From: Sulfuritalea sp.
Lineage (GTDB): Bacteria > Pseudomonadota > Gammaproteobacteria > Burkholderiales > Rhodocyclaceae
Length of the DNA stretch: 64,000 nt
NCBI GenBank assembly: GCA_023229685.1
Contig: JALNYT010000006.1
Coordinates: 127,362-191,361, forward strand
Direction: 5' to 3'
Positions 56,361-64,000 of the stretch are shown one piece after another. Under the pieces are notes generated by a model, which saw only the letters and a list, made by a program, of their open reading frames with translations, made no database searches and was not told where the DNA came from. Within the stretch, counting starts at the first letter, position 1. Each line of letters begins with the position of its first letter. The translations under genes and the position numbers were made by a program.

Positions 56361-57106
56361 TGGTCCAGCTTGAGCCAGCTGCGCACGCCGGACATCTGCA
56401 CAGCATGGGTGAGATCGATTTGCAGTGGTGTGACCGACACCCAACCGTGCTCCACTGCGTGGAAGTCCGTGCCTTCACCGGCATCGGCGGCCAGACCGGC
56501 GGCACCAATCCAGTACAGCGTCTCGCCGCGCGGACTGACCGATTTCACCGCCGGCTCCGCCTTGTGGCGGCGTCCCAGCCGCGTGACCTGGATGCCGCGC
56601 AACTCCTCATACGGAACGTCCGGTACGTTGACGTTCAACAGGATCGGTTCGGCAAACGGCGTGTCGCTGAAACGCTTGACCAGTTCCCGCGCCACGCGTC
56701 CGGCGGTCGCGAAATTCCGGCCCTCGAAACTGCCCAGCGAAATCGCCATCGACGGCACTCCCAGCAGGTAACCTTCAGTGGCGGCCGCCACGGTGCCGGA
56801 GTAAATCGTGTCGTCGCCCATGTTGGCGCCGAGATTGATGCCGGATACGACCATGTCGGGCTGGTGATCAAGCAAGCCGGTTACTGCCAGGTGCACGCAG
56901 TCCGACGGCGTGCCGCTGACATACATGTAACCATTGGCTGCGCGCCGCAAGTGCATCGGACGATCCAGCGTCAATGAGTTGCTGGCGCCGCTGCGGTTGA
57001 GTTCCGGCGCCACGACCGTAATGTCGCCGAGGTCGGCGAGGCTGGTCGCAAGCTGGGCGAGCCCCGGCGCAAAATAGCCGTCGTCGTTGCTGAGCAATAT
57101 GCGCAT
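56357..57106 (-). CDS. surE: 5'/3'-nucleotidase SurE
   Basis: A 249-aa protein. ILLSNDDGYFAPG (metal-binding Asp8-Asp9-Gly motif) is followed by the Asn in VVAPELNRSGASNSLTLDRP and by VVSGINLGANMGDDTIYSGT. It hydrolyses nucleoside monophosphates and is the first gene of the surE-pcm-nlpD-rpoS block. Confidence 0.95.
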   Translation of the reverse strand: MRILLSNDDGYFAPGLAQLATSLADLGDITVVAPELNRSGASNSLTLDRPMHLRRAANGYMYVSGTPSDCVHLAVTGLLDHQPDMVVSGINLGANMGDDTIYSGTVAAATEGYLLGVPSMAISLGSFEGRNFATAGRVARELVKRFSDTPFAEPILLNVNVPDVPYEELRGIQVTRLGRRHKAEPAVKSVSPRGETLYWIGAAGLAADAGEGTDFHAVEHGWVSVTPLQIDLTHAVQMSGVRSWLKLDQ

Positions 57107-57259
57107 GGGGATCTGGGTCGCGAAGATCTAAAAACTGGCGCCCATTTTACCCCTTCCCAATCCACTGCCGATGGCCGGAACAGATGAGGACTATTCCTCC
57201 ATCCCGCTTTCGACCGCCAGCCGGGCTTGGCGGCCTGACGCGGAGTAGGATTGCGAACA

Positions 57260-58396
57260 ATGGAAATTGTCCTGCACAACGCCGCCACCGATATCTCTGC
57301 AGCCGACTGGACCCTGCTCGACCACGGCGACGATCCTTTCGCCAGCCGCGCCTTCCTCGGCACCGCAGAAAGAGTCGGCGCTGGCGGCACGGCGATGGGT
57401 TGGCAGGCCCAGCATCTGGCGCTGTACGACGGCGACGCCCTGCTCGGGCTGCTGCCGCTCTACCTGCGTACCCATTCCTTCGGCGACTTCTCGCGGGACT
57501 GGAACTGGGCGTCGGCCTGGGAACGTGCCGGACTCGACTACTACCCCAAGCTGGTCAGCGGCATACCCTACACGCCCTCGCCGGGGCCGCGCCTGCTGGT
57601 GCGAGAGGGCATTGAACGGAAAACCGTGGCGACGGCGCTGATCGAGGCCGCACTGGAAGTCACCCGCCAACTCGGCGCATCTTCATGGCAATGCCTGTTT
57701 GTCGAAGAAGGCGACCGCGCCCGGCTGGCGGCGGCCGGCCTGCTGATGCGGCGCGGCGTGCAGTTTCACTGGTTCAATCGGGCTTACCGCGACTTCGACG
57801 ATTTCCTCGCCGGCTTCACCGCCGACAAGCGCAAGAAACTCAAGCGCGAACGCCGCTTGGTGCGCGAGTCCGGCCTGCGCCTGGAAACCCGGCACGGGGA
57901 CGAAATCGACGCCCCCCTCTGGCACGTCATCCACCGCCAGTATCGCGACACCTTTGCCCGCTACGGCAATCACCCGGCCTTCCCGGTCGAGTTCTTCATC
58001 GAAGCGGGCGCCCTGCTCGCCCGGCGGCTGATCGTCTTCATCGCCTTCCAGGATGAACTTCCGGTCGCCTCGGCCATCTGCTACCGCGATGGTCACACGC
58101 TCTATGGCCGCCATTGGGGCACGGCAATCGACATGCCGGGGCTGCACTTCGAGCTTTGCTACTATCAGGGTATCGAGTACTGCATCCGCCATGGCCTACA
58201 AGGCTTCGAACCCGGCGCACAAGGCGAACACAAACTCGCTCGCGGCTTCGAGCCGGTCGCGACCTGGTCCGCGTTCTGGATTGCCCATCCCGGCATGCGC
58301 CGCGCCGTCGCCGACTTTATCGTCCGCGAGGACTCCGCCATGCAGGACTACGAGGCCGAAACCGCGACCCACCTGCCGTTCAAATCGTCCGGCTGA
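57260..58396 (+). CDS. FemAB-like/GNAT acyltransferase (PF04339 type)
   Basis: A 378-aa protein from ATG 57260. Two GNAT-like halves are seen: FASRAFLGTAERVGAGGTAM, LPLYLRTHSFGDFSRDWNWA and KRKKLKRERRLVRESGLRLE in the first, and AICYRDGHTLYGRHWGTAID, FELCYYQGIEYCIRHGLQGF and EPGAQGEHKLARGFEPVATW in the second. The set GAQGEHKLARGF is typical of the family annotated as peptidoglycan-biosynthesis-like acyltransferases. Substrate unknown. Confidence 0.88.
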   Translation: MEIVLHNAATDISAADWTLLDHGDDPFASRAFLGTAERVGAGGTAMGWQAQHLALYDGDALLGLLPLYLRTHSFGDFSRDWNWASAWERAGLDYYPKLVSGIPYTPSPGPRLLVREGIERKTVATALIEAALEVTRQLGASSWQCLFVEEGDRARLAAAGLLMRRGVQFHWFNRAYRDFDDFLAGFTADKRKKLKRERRLVRESGLRLETRHGDEIDAPLWHVIHRQYRDTFARYGNHPAFPVEFFIEAGALLARRLIVFIAFQDELPVASAICYRDGHTLYGRHWGTAIDMPGLHFELCYYQGIEYCIRHGLQGFEPGAQGEHKLARGFEPVATWSAFWIAHPGMRRAVADFIVREDSAMQDYEAETATHLPFKSSG

Positions 58397-58409
58397 TCGG
58401 GCCGCAGCA

Positions 58410-58628
58410 TCAGTGGTTTCCGGAAGCGATGGCAAACATTCGTTCGTTGCGCTTTCTGCGCGCCTCGTCGACAGTCAGGCCGACCAGGCTATCCGGTGAC
58501 AAAGGCACGTCCCAGTGCTGCTGGAACAGATCCATGTCCTCCCCGGTATCGAGATGTACCCGGTAGACCTTCTCCTGCCAGGTCGGTGCGTTGGGCAGGG
58601 CAACCAGTTCGACGGATTCAATGCGCAT
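58410..58628 (-). CDS. Small conserved protein (72 aa)
   Basis: A 72-aa protein with AAGAGGAC upstream as a ribosome binding site. VELVALPNAPTWQEKVYRVH and GEDMDLFQQHWDVPLSPDSL form a compact alpha/beta domain; the C-terminus is basic. No signal peptide. Family unknown to me. Convergent with the FemAB-like gene 14 bases away. Confidence 0.65.
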   Translation of the reverse strand: MRIESVELVALPNAPTWQEKVYRVHLDTGEDMDLFQQHWDVPLSPDSLVGLTVDEARRKRNERMFAIASGNH

Positions 58629-58796
58629 GGGAAGTGTCCTCTTGAGGCCTCGGTTTCACATCATCCTGCGCCCGGGATAGCCCCCCCGTAATCCGGAAAT
58701 TGACAAGGAATGCCCTTTTGTTTCCACTTCCCATATGGCTTGGAATGGGATTCGCCAGGAATCAATCCTCAACCGGCTGGGGTGGCTGAACCCCTG

Positions 58797-59027
58797 TCAC
58801 TTGTCCTGGCGAAGCTCATTCATCCGCCGCGCGTGGCTCCTGGCCTCGGCCGTATTCATGGCAGATACCTGACGGCCGAAGGCATCGCGCGCCTCGGCGG
58901 TCTTCTGGGTGGCTTGAATACTGCGAACACAACGCCAGCGCTTGCCAGCCTTGGTTTCAATCTGACGCATCTCCCCAACCGGGTGATGCGCGCCGCAGTG
59001 GTAGCAGAACTTGGTTTCATTCGACAT
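58797..59027 (-). CDS. Small zinc-ribbon-like protein (76 aa)
   Basis: A 76-aa protein. CYHCGAHHPVGEMRQIETKA (CxxC with two His), then KRWRCVRSIQ supplies a third Cys, suggesting a Zn-binding treble-clef or ribbon. The rest is a charged helix (TAEARDAFGRQVSAMNTAEA). No signal peptide. Role unknown. Confidence 0.65.
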   Translation of the reverse strand: MSNETKFCYHCGAHHPVGEMRQIETKAGKRWRCVRSIQATQKTAEARDAFGRQVSAMNTAEARSHARRMNELRQDK

Positions 59028-59106
59028 GGGTCGGATTGTCAGTCGTGATTGATCTTTGGCAAGACGAACTGTTGGGCACGTTTCGGGGAAACGCGCACAA
59101 CAAGGA

Positions 59107-59138
59107 AAAAGGGTCTCCGGAGATTAGCCGGAAACCCT
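59107..59138 (-). terminator. Terminator of tRNA-Pro
   Basis: On the minus strand, GGTTTCCGG, a loop of CTAATCT, then CCGGAGACC, followed by TTTTT. It lies just after the tRNA 3' end at 59149. Confidence 0.78.
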
Positions 59139-59148
59139 TGGTATTACT

Positions 59149-59225
59149 TGGTCGGGGCGACAAGATTCGAACTTGCGACCCCTTGCACCCCATGCAAGTG
59201 CGCTACCAGGCTGCGCCACGCCCCG
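59149..59225 (-). tRNA. tRNA-Pro (anticodon GGG)
   Basis: A 77-base tRNA on the minus strand with the acceptor stem CGGGGCG/CGCCCCG, D-arm AGCCTGGTAGC, anticodon stem CTTGC-ATGGGGT-GCAAG (loop anticodon GGG), T-arm with TTCGAAT and an encoded 3' CCA. All arms pair well by eye. Confidence 0.95.
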
Positions 59226-59261
59226 ACTGGACGAATTATAACAAAGGAAATGCCGGCCAAG

Positions 59262-59633
59262 TCAGGCAGCGCTGAGGAATTCAATGATTGAAGCGAGTTC
59301 GGCGCGCAGCGACGCCTGGCTCCCGCTGGCCAGAGTCTCCGGCGCGTCGTGCAATTTGCCGGGGCCATCCTCCAGCCGGTTGCGAGCACCGCTGATGGTG
59401 AAGCCTTCCTGATAGAGCAGTTCACGGATGCGCCGCACCAGCAGAACTTCATGATGCTGATAGTAGCGGCGGTTACCGCGCCGCTTGACCGGCCGCAACT
59501 GCGTAAACTCCTGCTCCCAGTAGCGCAGTACGTGCGGCTTGACGCCGCACAACTCGCTCACCTCACCAATCGTGAAGTAACGCTTGGCGGGAATCGACGG
59601 AAGCTCGTCCCGGCTATTGCTGGGTGTTGCCAC
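59262..59633 (-). CDS. MerR-family transcriptional regulator
   Basis: A 123-aa protein. RYFTIGEVSELCGVKPHVLR and YWEQEFTQLRPVKRRGNRRY form the winged HTH of the MerR family, and YQHHEVLLVRRIRELLYQEG is the start of the dimerisation helix. No metal-binding Cys set. It overlaps the ihfA stop by 20 bases, a typical betaproteobacterial pheT-ihfA-merR arrangement. Target unknown. Confidence 0.9.
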   Translation of the reverse strand: MATPSNSRDELPSIPAKRYFTIGEVSELCGVKPHVLRYWEQEFTQLRPVKRRGNRRYYQHHEVLLVRRIRELLYQEGFTISGARNRLEDGPGKLHDAPETLASGSQASLRAELASIIEFLSAA

Positions 59634-59919
59634 GCGGGAAAACCTCTACCGCCGCCTTGAGCTTCTGGCTGGCGTGGAAGGTGACGACGCGGCGGGCCGT
59701 AATCGGGATTTCCTCGCCGGTCTTGGGATTGCGTCCGGGACGCTGCGGTTTTTCGCGCAACTGAAAATTGCCGAAACCGGAGAGCTTGACGCTGTCGCCC
59801 TTCTCCAGCGCGAGGCGCACTTCGTCGAAGAAGGCCTCGACCATGTCTTTGGCTTCGCGCTTGTTGAGGCCGACTTTTTCGAACAGCAGATCGGCGAGTT
59901 CCGCCTTGGTCAATGTCAT
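59614..59919 (-). CDS. ihfA: Integration host factor subunit alpha
   Basis: A 101-aa protein. KAELADLLFEKVGLNKREAK, SGFGNFQLREKPQRPGRNPK and TGEEIPITARRVVTFHASQK are the IHF/HU fold with the Pro-containing DNA-bending arm. The GGAGC motif precedes the ATG. IHF bends DNA in recombination and transcription. Confidence 0.95.
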   Translation of the reverse strand: MTLTKAELADLLFEKVGLNKREAKDMVEAFFDEVRLALEKGDSVKLSGFGNFQLREKPQRPGRNPKTGEEIPITARRVVTFHASQKLKAAVEVFPRGNTQQ

Positions 59920-59936
59920 ATAAGCTCCGACTGCAT

Positions 59937-62315
59937 TTATCCGCGCAAAGACGCATTGAAGCCGCTGCTGGCGACCGCCAGCAAACTGGCAATCACCGCA
60001 TCCACTTCCGCATCCTCGAGAGTACGTTGAGTATCTTGCATAACTATGCGAAAGGCAAGGCTCTTTTCGTTTTCGCCCAGCCCTTTTCCGTGATATACGT
60101 CGAACAATGCAACGTCGCGCACGATGCCCGGCGCCGCGGACCGCAACGCCGCCAGCAGCGGGGCCAGCGTCTGGCCCTGCGGCACCACCAGCGCCAGATC
60201 GCGGATCACGGCAGGAAAACGGGAAACCTCGGCATATTGGGCGAAAGGCGTTGCCAGCAAGGCGGCCAGTTCCAGTTCAAAGATCACCGGTGCGCGACCC
60301 AGTTCGTATTTCTGTGCCCAGCGCGGGTGCAGTTCGCCAATGACGCCCACCGGCTGTCCATCGAGACAGACGGTGGCGCAACGACCGGGATGCAGAGCCG
60401 GATGCCCGGCCTTGATGAATTCCAGTCGGCGCGGTGCGAACAGTGCCTCGACATCGGCCTTGATGTCGTAGAAATCCACGGCAGCGGCGGGCACTCCCCA
60501 TTGTTCGGGCAAGGCCGGACCCGCGGCGAGACCCGCCAGGCGCAGAGGCTGGGCAAACCCGGCAACCGGGCCCGCGCTTGCGTCGCGGTGGAAGCAGCGA
60601 CCCAACTCGAAGATGCGGACCCGTTCGGTCTGCCGTTTGCGATTGGCGACCAGCGTGCCGACCAGGCCGCCGATCAGTGAGGAACGCATGACGCCCATCT
60701 GGCTGGCAATCGGATTGGCGAGCACGATGGGCGCCGCGTTGCTCGCGAAATCGGCTTCCCACGCGGTGTCGACAAAGCTGAAGGTCACCACTTCGTGATA
60801 ATCGCGCTCGGCCACCAGACGCCGCAAGGCCATCGGCGGGCGGCTCATCTCGGTGGCCGGCATCATCGCCATCTGCGCCACCGGCGGCTGCGACGGAATG
60901 TTGTCGTAGCCATGGACACGGGCGATTTCCTCGATCAGGTCTTCCTCGATTTCGATGTCGAACCGGAAGGACGGCGGCGTGACCAGGAAGTCATCGCCCT
61001 GCCGCTCCACCGTGAGGCCGAGCCCCTTGAGGATGGCTTCGATGCGCTCCGCAGCAAGGCGGATGCCCAACACCTTGGCAGCACGCGCCGTGCGCAAACG
61101 TACCGGCTGGCGCGAGGGCAGATGCGCGGCCGAAACCGCCTCCACCACGGGACCGGGCCGACCGCCGCAGGTATCGACGATTAGTTGCGTCGCGCGTTCG
61201 ATGGCCTTGCGCTGCAGTTCGAAATCGACGCCGCGCTCGTAGCGGTGCGACGCATCGGAACTGAAGCCCAGCGCCCGGGCCTTGCCGGCGATTGCGGCGG
61301 GCGGGAAAAAGGCGCTCTCGAGGAACAGGTCGCGGGTGGATTCGCCGATTCCCGAATGCTCGCCGCCCATGATGCCGGCCATCGCCAGCGGCTTTTGGTC
61401 GTCGGCGATCAATGCGGTATCCGCCGACGGCGTCACGGTCTGTTCGTTCAGCAGCAGAAGCTGCTCGCCGGGCTTGGGCAGGCGCACATGGATCGCACCC
61501 GAGAGTTCCGCATCGTCGAAGGCGTGCAGCGGCTGACCGAGTTCGAGCATCACGTAGTTGGTGACGTCGACCAGGAAGGATATCGAGCGGATGCCGCTGC
61601 GCTCGATGCGCCGCTTCATCCATTCCGGGGTCGGCGCATTGGCATTGACGCCACGGATGATCCGACCGCAGTAGCGCGAGCACGAAGCGGGGGCATCGAG
61701 CACCACCTGGCGCGTGTCGGCAACAGCCGCCGTTACCGGCTTGACCTCGGGCGCCAGCAATGGCGCACCGGTCAGTGCCGAGAGTTCGCGCGCAACGCCG
61801 AGCAGCGAAAGGCAATCGGCACGGTTGGGCGTGAGTTTGAGGGTAATCAGGCGATCGTCGAGGTCCAGATGGCGGCGGATGTCCTCGCCGACTGGTGCAT
61901 CGGCGGCCAGCGGCAGCAGCCCGCCATGGTCGTCGGACAAACCGAGCTCGCGCGCCGAGCACAGCATGCCGGAGCTCTCGATGCCGCGCACCTTGGCCTT
62001 CCTGATCTCGATGCCCGGCAGCCTGGCACCGACCCGCGCACACGGCACCTTCATGCCCGCGGCGACATTCGGTGCGCCGCAGACGATCTGCAGCGGATTG
62101 GCTTCGCCTACATCGACGGAGCAGAGCTTGAGCTTGTCGGCATCGGGATGCTTTTCGACGCTCAGCACTTCGGCGACGACGACATTCGAAAAGTCGGCGC
62201 CGGCGGCACGGCGTTCCTCGACTTCGAGGCCGGCCATGGTCAGTACGTGGCAGAGTTCCTCGCTCGACAGGGACGGGTTGCAAAGGCTGCGCAGCCAGGA
62301 TTCGGAGAATTGCAT
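59937..62315 (-). CDS. pheT: Phenylalanyl-tRNA synthetase beta subunit
   Basis: A 792-aa protein from ATG 62315, one base after the pheS stop. Domains in order: tRNA-binding (about 40-150, VVVAEVLSVEKHPDADKLKL), B3/B4 (about 200-400, SISFLVDVTNYVMLELGQPL and MGGEHSGIGESTRDLFLESA), B5 (about 405-475), core beta region (RVRIFELGRCF) and C-terminal ferredoxin-fold anticodon-binding domain (FPAVIRDLALVVPQGQTLAP). It aminoacylates tRNA-Phe together with PheS. Confidence 0.96.
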   Translation of the reverse strand: MQFSESWLRSLCNPSLSSEELCHVLTMAGLEVEERRAAGADFSNVVVAEVLSVEKHPDADKLKLCSVDVGEANPLQIVCGAPNVAAGMKVPCARVGARLPGIEIRKAKVRGIESSGMLCSARELGLSDDHGGLLPLAADAPVGEDIRRHLDLDDRLITLKLTPNRADCLSLLGVARELSALTGAPLLAPEVKPVTAAVADTRQVVLDAPASCSRYCGRIIRGVNANAPTPEWMKRRIERSGIRSISFLVDVTNYVMLELGQPLHAFDDAELSGAIHVRLPKPGEQLLLLNEQTVTPSADTALIADDQKPLAMAGIMGGEHSGIGESTRDLFLESAFFPPAAIAGKARALGFSSDASHRYERGVDFELQRKAIERATQLIVDTCGGRPGPVVEAVSAAHLPSRQPVRLRTARAAKVLGIRLAAERIEAILKGLGLTVERQGDDFLVTPPSFRFDIEIEEDLIEEIARVHGYDNIPSQPPVAQMAMMPATEMSRPPMALRRLVAERDYHEVVTFSFVDTAWEADFASNAAPIVLANPIASQMGVMRSSLIGGLVGTLVANRKRQTERVRIFELGRCFHRDASAGPVAGFAQPLRLAGLAAGPALPEQWGVPAAAVDFYDIKADVEALFAPRRLEFIKAGHPALHPGRCATVCLDGQPVGVIGELHPRWAQKYELGRAPVIFELELAALLATPFAQYAEVSRFPAVIRDLALVVPQGQTLAPLLAALRSAAPGIVRDVALFDVYHGKGLGENEKSLAFRIVMQDTQRTLEDAEVDAVIASLLAVASSGFNASLRG

Positions 62316-62316
62316 A

Positions 62317-63363
62317 TCAGTGGAATTGCGCCAGAAAACGCAGATCGCCTTCGAAGAACAGGCGCAGATCGTTGATGCCATAACGCAGCATGGTCAGCCG
62401 GTCCGGCCCCATGCCAAAGGCAAAGCCGGTGTACTTTTCCGGATCGAAGCCGCCAAAGCGCAGCACATTGGGATGCACCATGCCGCAACCGGCAATTTCC
62501 AGCCAGCGGCCTTCCAGCGCCCCGCTCATGAAGGCGACATCGATTTCCGCCGAAGGCTCGGTGAACGGAAAGAAGGAGGGGCGGAAACGCACCTTGAGAT
62601 CGTCGGATTCGAAGAAGCGCCGCAGGAAATCTGCAACCACGCCCTTGAGGTCGGCAAAGCTGACGCTCTCGCCAATCCAGAGGCCTTCGACCTGATGAAA
62701 CATCGGCGAGTGCGTGGCATCGGAATCGACCCGATAGACACGACCGGGACAGATCACGCGCAGTTCCGGCATCGTTTCCAGATGTTGGTGAAGTTCCGTG
62801 TGCGCCAGCATCGCCCGGATCTGCACCGGGCTGGTATGCGTGCGCAACAGCACATCGTCCTGCACCTTGCCATCCCCGCCTTGCAGATAAAAGGTATCGT
62901 GCATGGAACGCGCCGGATGATTTTCGGGCGTGTTGAGTGCCGTGAAGTTATGCCAGTCGGTTTCGATTTCCGGGCCGTCGGCAACGTCGAAACCGATCGA
63001 GCGGAACAGCTGTTCGATGCGGTCGAGACTGATGGTCACCGGATGCAGACTGCCGCGCGGCAAGCCGCGACCGGGCAGCGTGACATCCAGCGCCTCGGTC
63101 GCCAGTTGGGCTTCGAGCTGCGCGCTCTTCAGGGCATCGCGCCGTGTCGTAAGCAGAGACTCTATGCGTTCCTTGGCGATGTTGATCGCCGCACCGGTGC
63201 TCTTGCGCTCTTCGGCCGGCAGTTTGCCGAGACCCTTGAGCAGCGCCGTGAGCGAGCCTTCCCTGCCCAGATAGCGCGCCTTGGCGTCTTCCAGTTTGGC
63301 CGGCTCGGTGGCGGCGGCAAAGTCGGACGTCGCGGAAGCTACGAGTTGATCCAGGTTATCCAT
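62317..63363 (-). CDS. pheS: Phenylalanyl-tRNA synthetase alpha subunit
   Basis: A 348-aa protein. An N-terminal coiled coil (about 1-90) precedes the class II catalytic core with motif 2-like TSPVQIRAML, GRVYRVDSDATHSPMFHQVE and the Phe-binding GCGMVHPNVLRFGGFDPEKY and GFAFGMGPDRLTMLRYGIND. It charges tRNA-Phe. It follows rplT after a terminator-like stem-loop. Confidence 0.96.
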   Translation of the reverse strand: MDNLDQLVASATSDFAAATEPAKLEDAKARYLGREGSLTALLKGLGKLPAEERKSTGAAINIAKERIESLLTTRRDALKSAQLEAQLATEALDVTLPGRGLPRGSLHPVTISLDRIEQLFRSIGFDVADGPEIETDWHNFTALNTPENHPARSMHDTFYLQGGDGKVQDDVLLRTHTSPVQIRAMLAHTELHQHLETMPELRVICPGRVYRVDSDATHSPMFHQVEGLWIGESVSFADLKGVVADFLRRFFESDDLKVRFRPSFFPFTEPSAEIDVAFMSGALEGRWLEIAGCGMVHPNVLRFGGFDPEKYTGFAFGMGPDRLTMLRYGINDLRLFFEGDLRFLAQFH

Positions 63364-63387
63364 TGATCAGAACAAAATAACAGCAAC

Positions 63388-63424
63388 AAAAAAAGGAGAC
63401 CCCCAACAACCCTGGGCCTCCTTC
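63388..63424 (-). terminator. Terminator or attenuator between rplT and pheS
   Basis: On the minus strand, AAGGAGGCCC pairs with GGGTCTCCTT through a G-T wobble, followed by TTTTTTT just upstream of pheS (start 63363). Only about 18 bases separate it from the rplT stop, so no leader peptide fits. It may end the rplT transcript partially and set pheST levels. Confidence 0.8.
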
Positions 63425-63441
63425 TCCGGGTACAACTACCC

Positions 63442-63801
63442 TCAGGCCGTCAGCTTGGCCTTGGCCTGTTCGGCCAGGGCGGCAAATGCCGGCTTGTCGA
63501 ACACGGCGAGGTCGGCCAACACCTTGCGATCAACCTCGATCGAGGCCTTCTTCAGGCCATTCATGAAGGTGCTGTACTTCATGCCGAGTTCGCGAGCGGC
63601 CGCATTGATACGGGCGATCCACAGGACACGGAACTGGCGTTTGCGCTGACGACGGTCGCGGTAGGCATATTGCCCGGCCTTCATCACCGCTTCCTTGGCG
63701 ACGCGGTAGACCTTGCTGCGACGGCCGCGGTAACCCTTGGCCTGGTCGAGAACCTTCTTGTGGCGCGCGCGCGCCGTTACACCACGTTTTACTCTTGGCA
63801 T
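63442..63801 (-). CDS. rplT: Ribosomal protein bL20
   Basis: A 119-aa protein. PRVKRGVTARARHKKVLDQA, GYRGRRSKVYRVAKEAVMKA, YRDRRQRKRQFRVLWIARIN and YSTFMNGLKKASIEVDRKVL are the L20 sequence. AAGGAGA precedes ATG 63801. L20 binds 23S rRNA early in 50S assembly and in some bacteria represses its own operon. Confidence 0.97.
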   Translation of the reverse strand: MPRVKRGVTARARHKKVLDQAKGYRGRRSKVYRVAKEAVMKAGQYAYRDRRQRKRQFRVLWIARINAAARELGMKYSTFMNGLKKASIEVDRKVLADLAVFDKPAFAALAEQAKAKLTA

Positions 63802-63812
63802 GGTGTCTCTCC

Positions 63813-64000
63813 TTAACCGTTCGGCAGCATGGCACGCACCGACTTCGCGTCGGAGGCGTGCACAGTGTGCACGCCGCGCAACTGGCGCTTGCTCTTGGTG
63901 GTTTTCTTGGTCAGGATGTGGCGCTTGAACGCACTCCCGCGCTTGATGCCGCCGGAAGCGCGCACGACAAAGCGCTTCTTGGCACCGCTCTTGGTCTTCA
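63813..64000 (-). CDS. rpmI: Ribosomal protein bL35, N-terminus cut by window edge
   Basis: Minus-strand frame open from the window edge, reading KTKSGAKKRFVVRASGGIKR and ending SVRAMLPNG at a TAA (63813-63815). Only the first few residues (normally MPKM) lie outside the window. It precedes rplT by 11 bases, the usual rpmI-rplT order. Confidence 0.95.
   Translation of the reverse strand, partial: KTKSGAKKRFVVRASGGIKRGSAFKRHILTKKTTKSKRQLRGVHTVHASDAKSVRAMLPNG

Noticed and set aside
60991..62283. 430-aa minus-strand frame overlapping pheT
   Set aside because: It is Arg/Ala-rich without motifs; pheT domains account for this DNA.
63364..63441. Phenylalanine-rich leader peptide upstream of pheS
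   Set aside because: The space between the rplT stop and the hairpin is too short for a leader reading frame.

Overview
The window looks like a chromosomal segment of a GC-rich betaproteobacterium, probably Rhodocyclales or a relative. The evidence is the rpmI-rplT-pheS-pheT-ihfA-merR-tRNA-Pro block, the surE-pcm-nlpD-rpoS block and the dapA-bamC-MBL block, all with beta-type protein sequences. This placement is inferred from gene content; no database was searched.

Bases 1-13807 are accessory. A minus-strand SIR2-like gene is cut by the left edge. Next comes a plus-strand phage module: a small protein, two virion/ejection-type proteins (the first ending in an S74-like chaperone domain), a giant 1864-aa polyvalent protein, a membrane protein and a terminase small subunit. 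A minus-strand set of small regulatory-type genes follows: a DUF4224 protein, a helix-turn-helix fragment, unknowns and a ribbon-helix-helix protein. This set starts beside a nested dyad that looks like an operator. No large terminase, portal, capsid or integrase is visible, so this is a prophage remnant, a prophage cut by the window edge, or a satellite-like element. The most striking feature is a homing-endonuclease-like gene (5138-5725) with its own strong ribosome binding site, lying wholly inside the polyvalent gene in another frame while the host frame stays open.

Bases 14136-38703 hold surface functions. Two cyclic-nucleotide-binding-domain proteins on the minus strand precede a Sel1-repeat protein, a TpsB transporter and a 2930-aa TpsA adhesin with a long Gly-rich repetitive tail. 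A Tad-like pilus or secretion locus follows: pilins, TadE/TadG-like proteins, CpaB, the CpaC secretin, a CpaF ATPase fused to an N-terminal FHA domain, TadB, TadC, a DUF192 protein, a TadD-like lipoprotein, another TadE-like protein and a DUF3617 protein. No TadZ/CpaE and no prepilin peptidase is in the window.

Bases 38697-64000 are mostly housekeeping: a spermidine-synthase-like membrane protein, a BI-1 family protein, RlmD, an Ala-Pro repeat lipoprotein, an MBL hydrolase, BamC, DapA, an HDAC-family deacetylase, a MoxR/DUF58/TgpA transglutaminase operon, MltB, RpoS, NlpD, Pcm, SurE, a FemAB-like acyltransferase, two small proteins, tRNA-Pro(GGG), a MerR regulator, IhfA, PheT, PheS, L20 and a partial L35. 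Several operons show ATGA or GTGA stop-start overlaps that suggest translational coupling.
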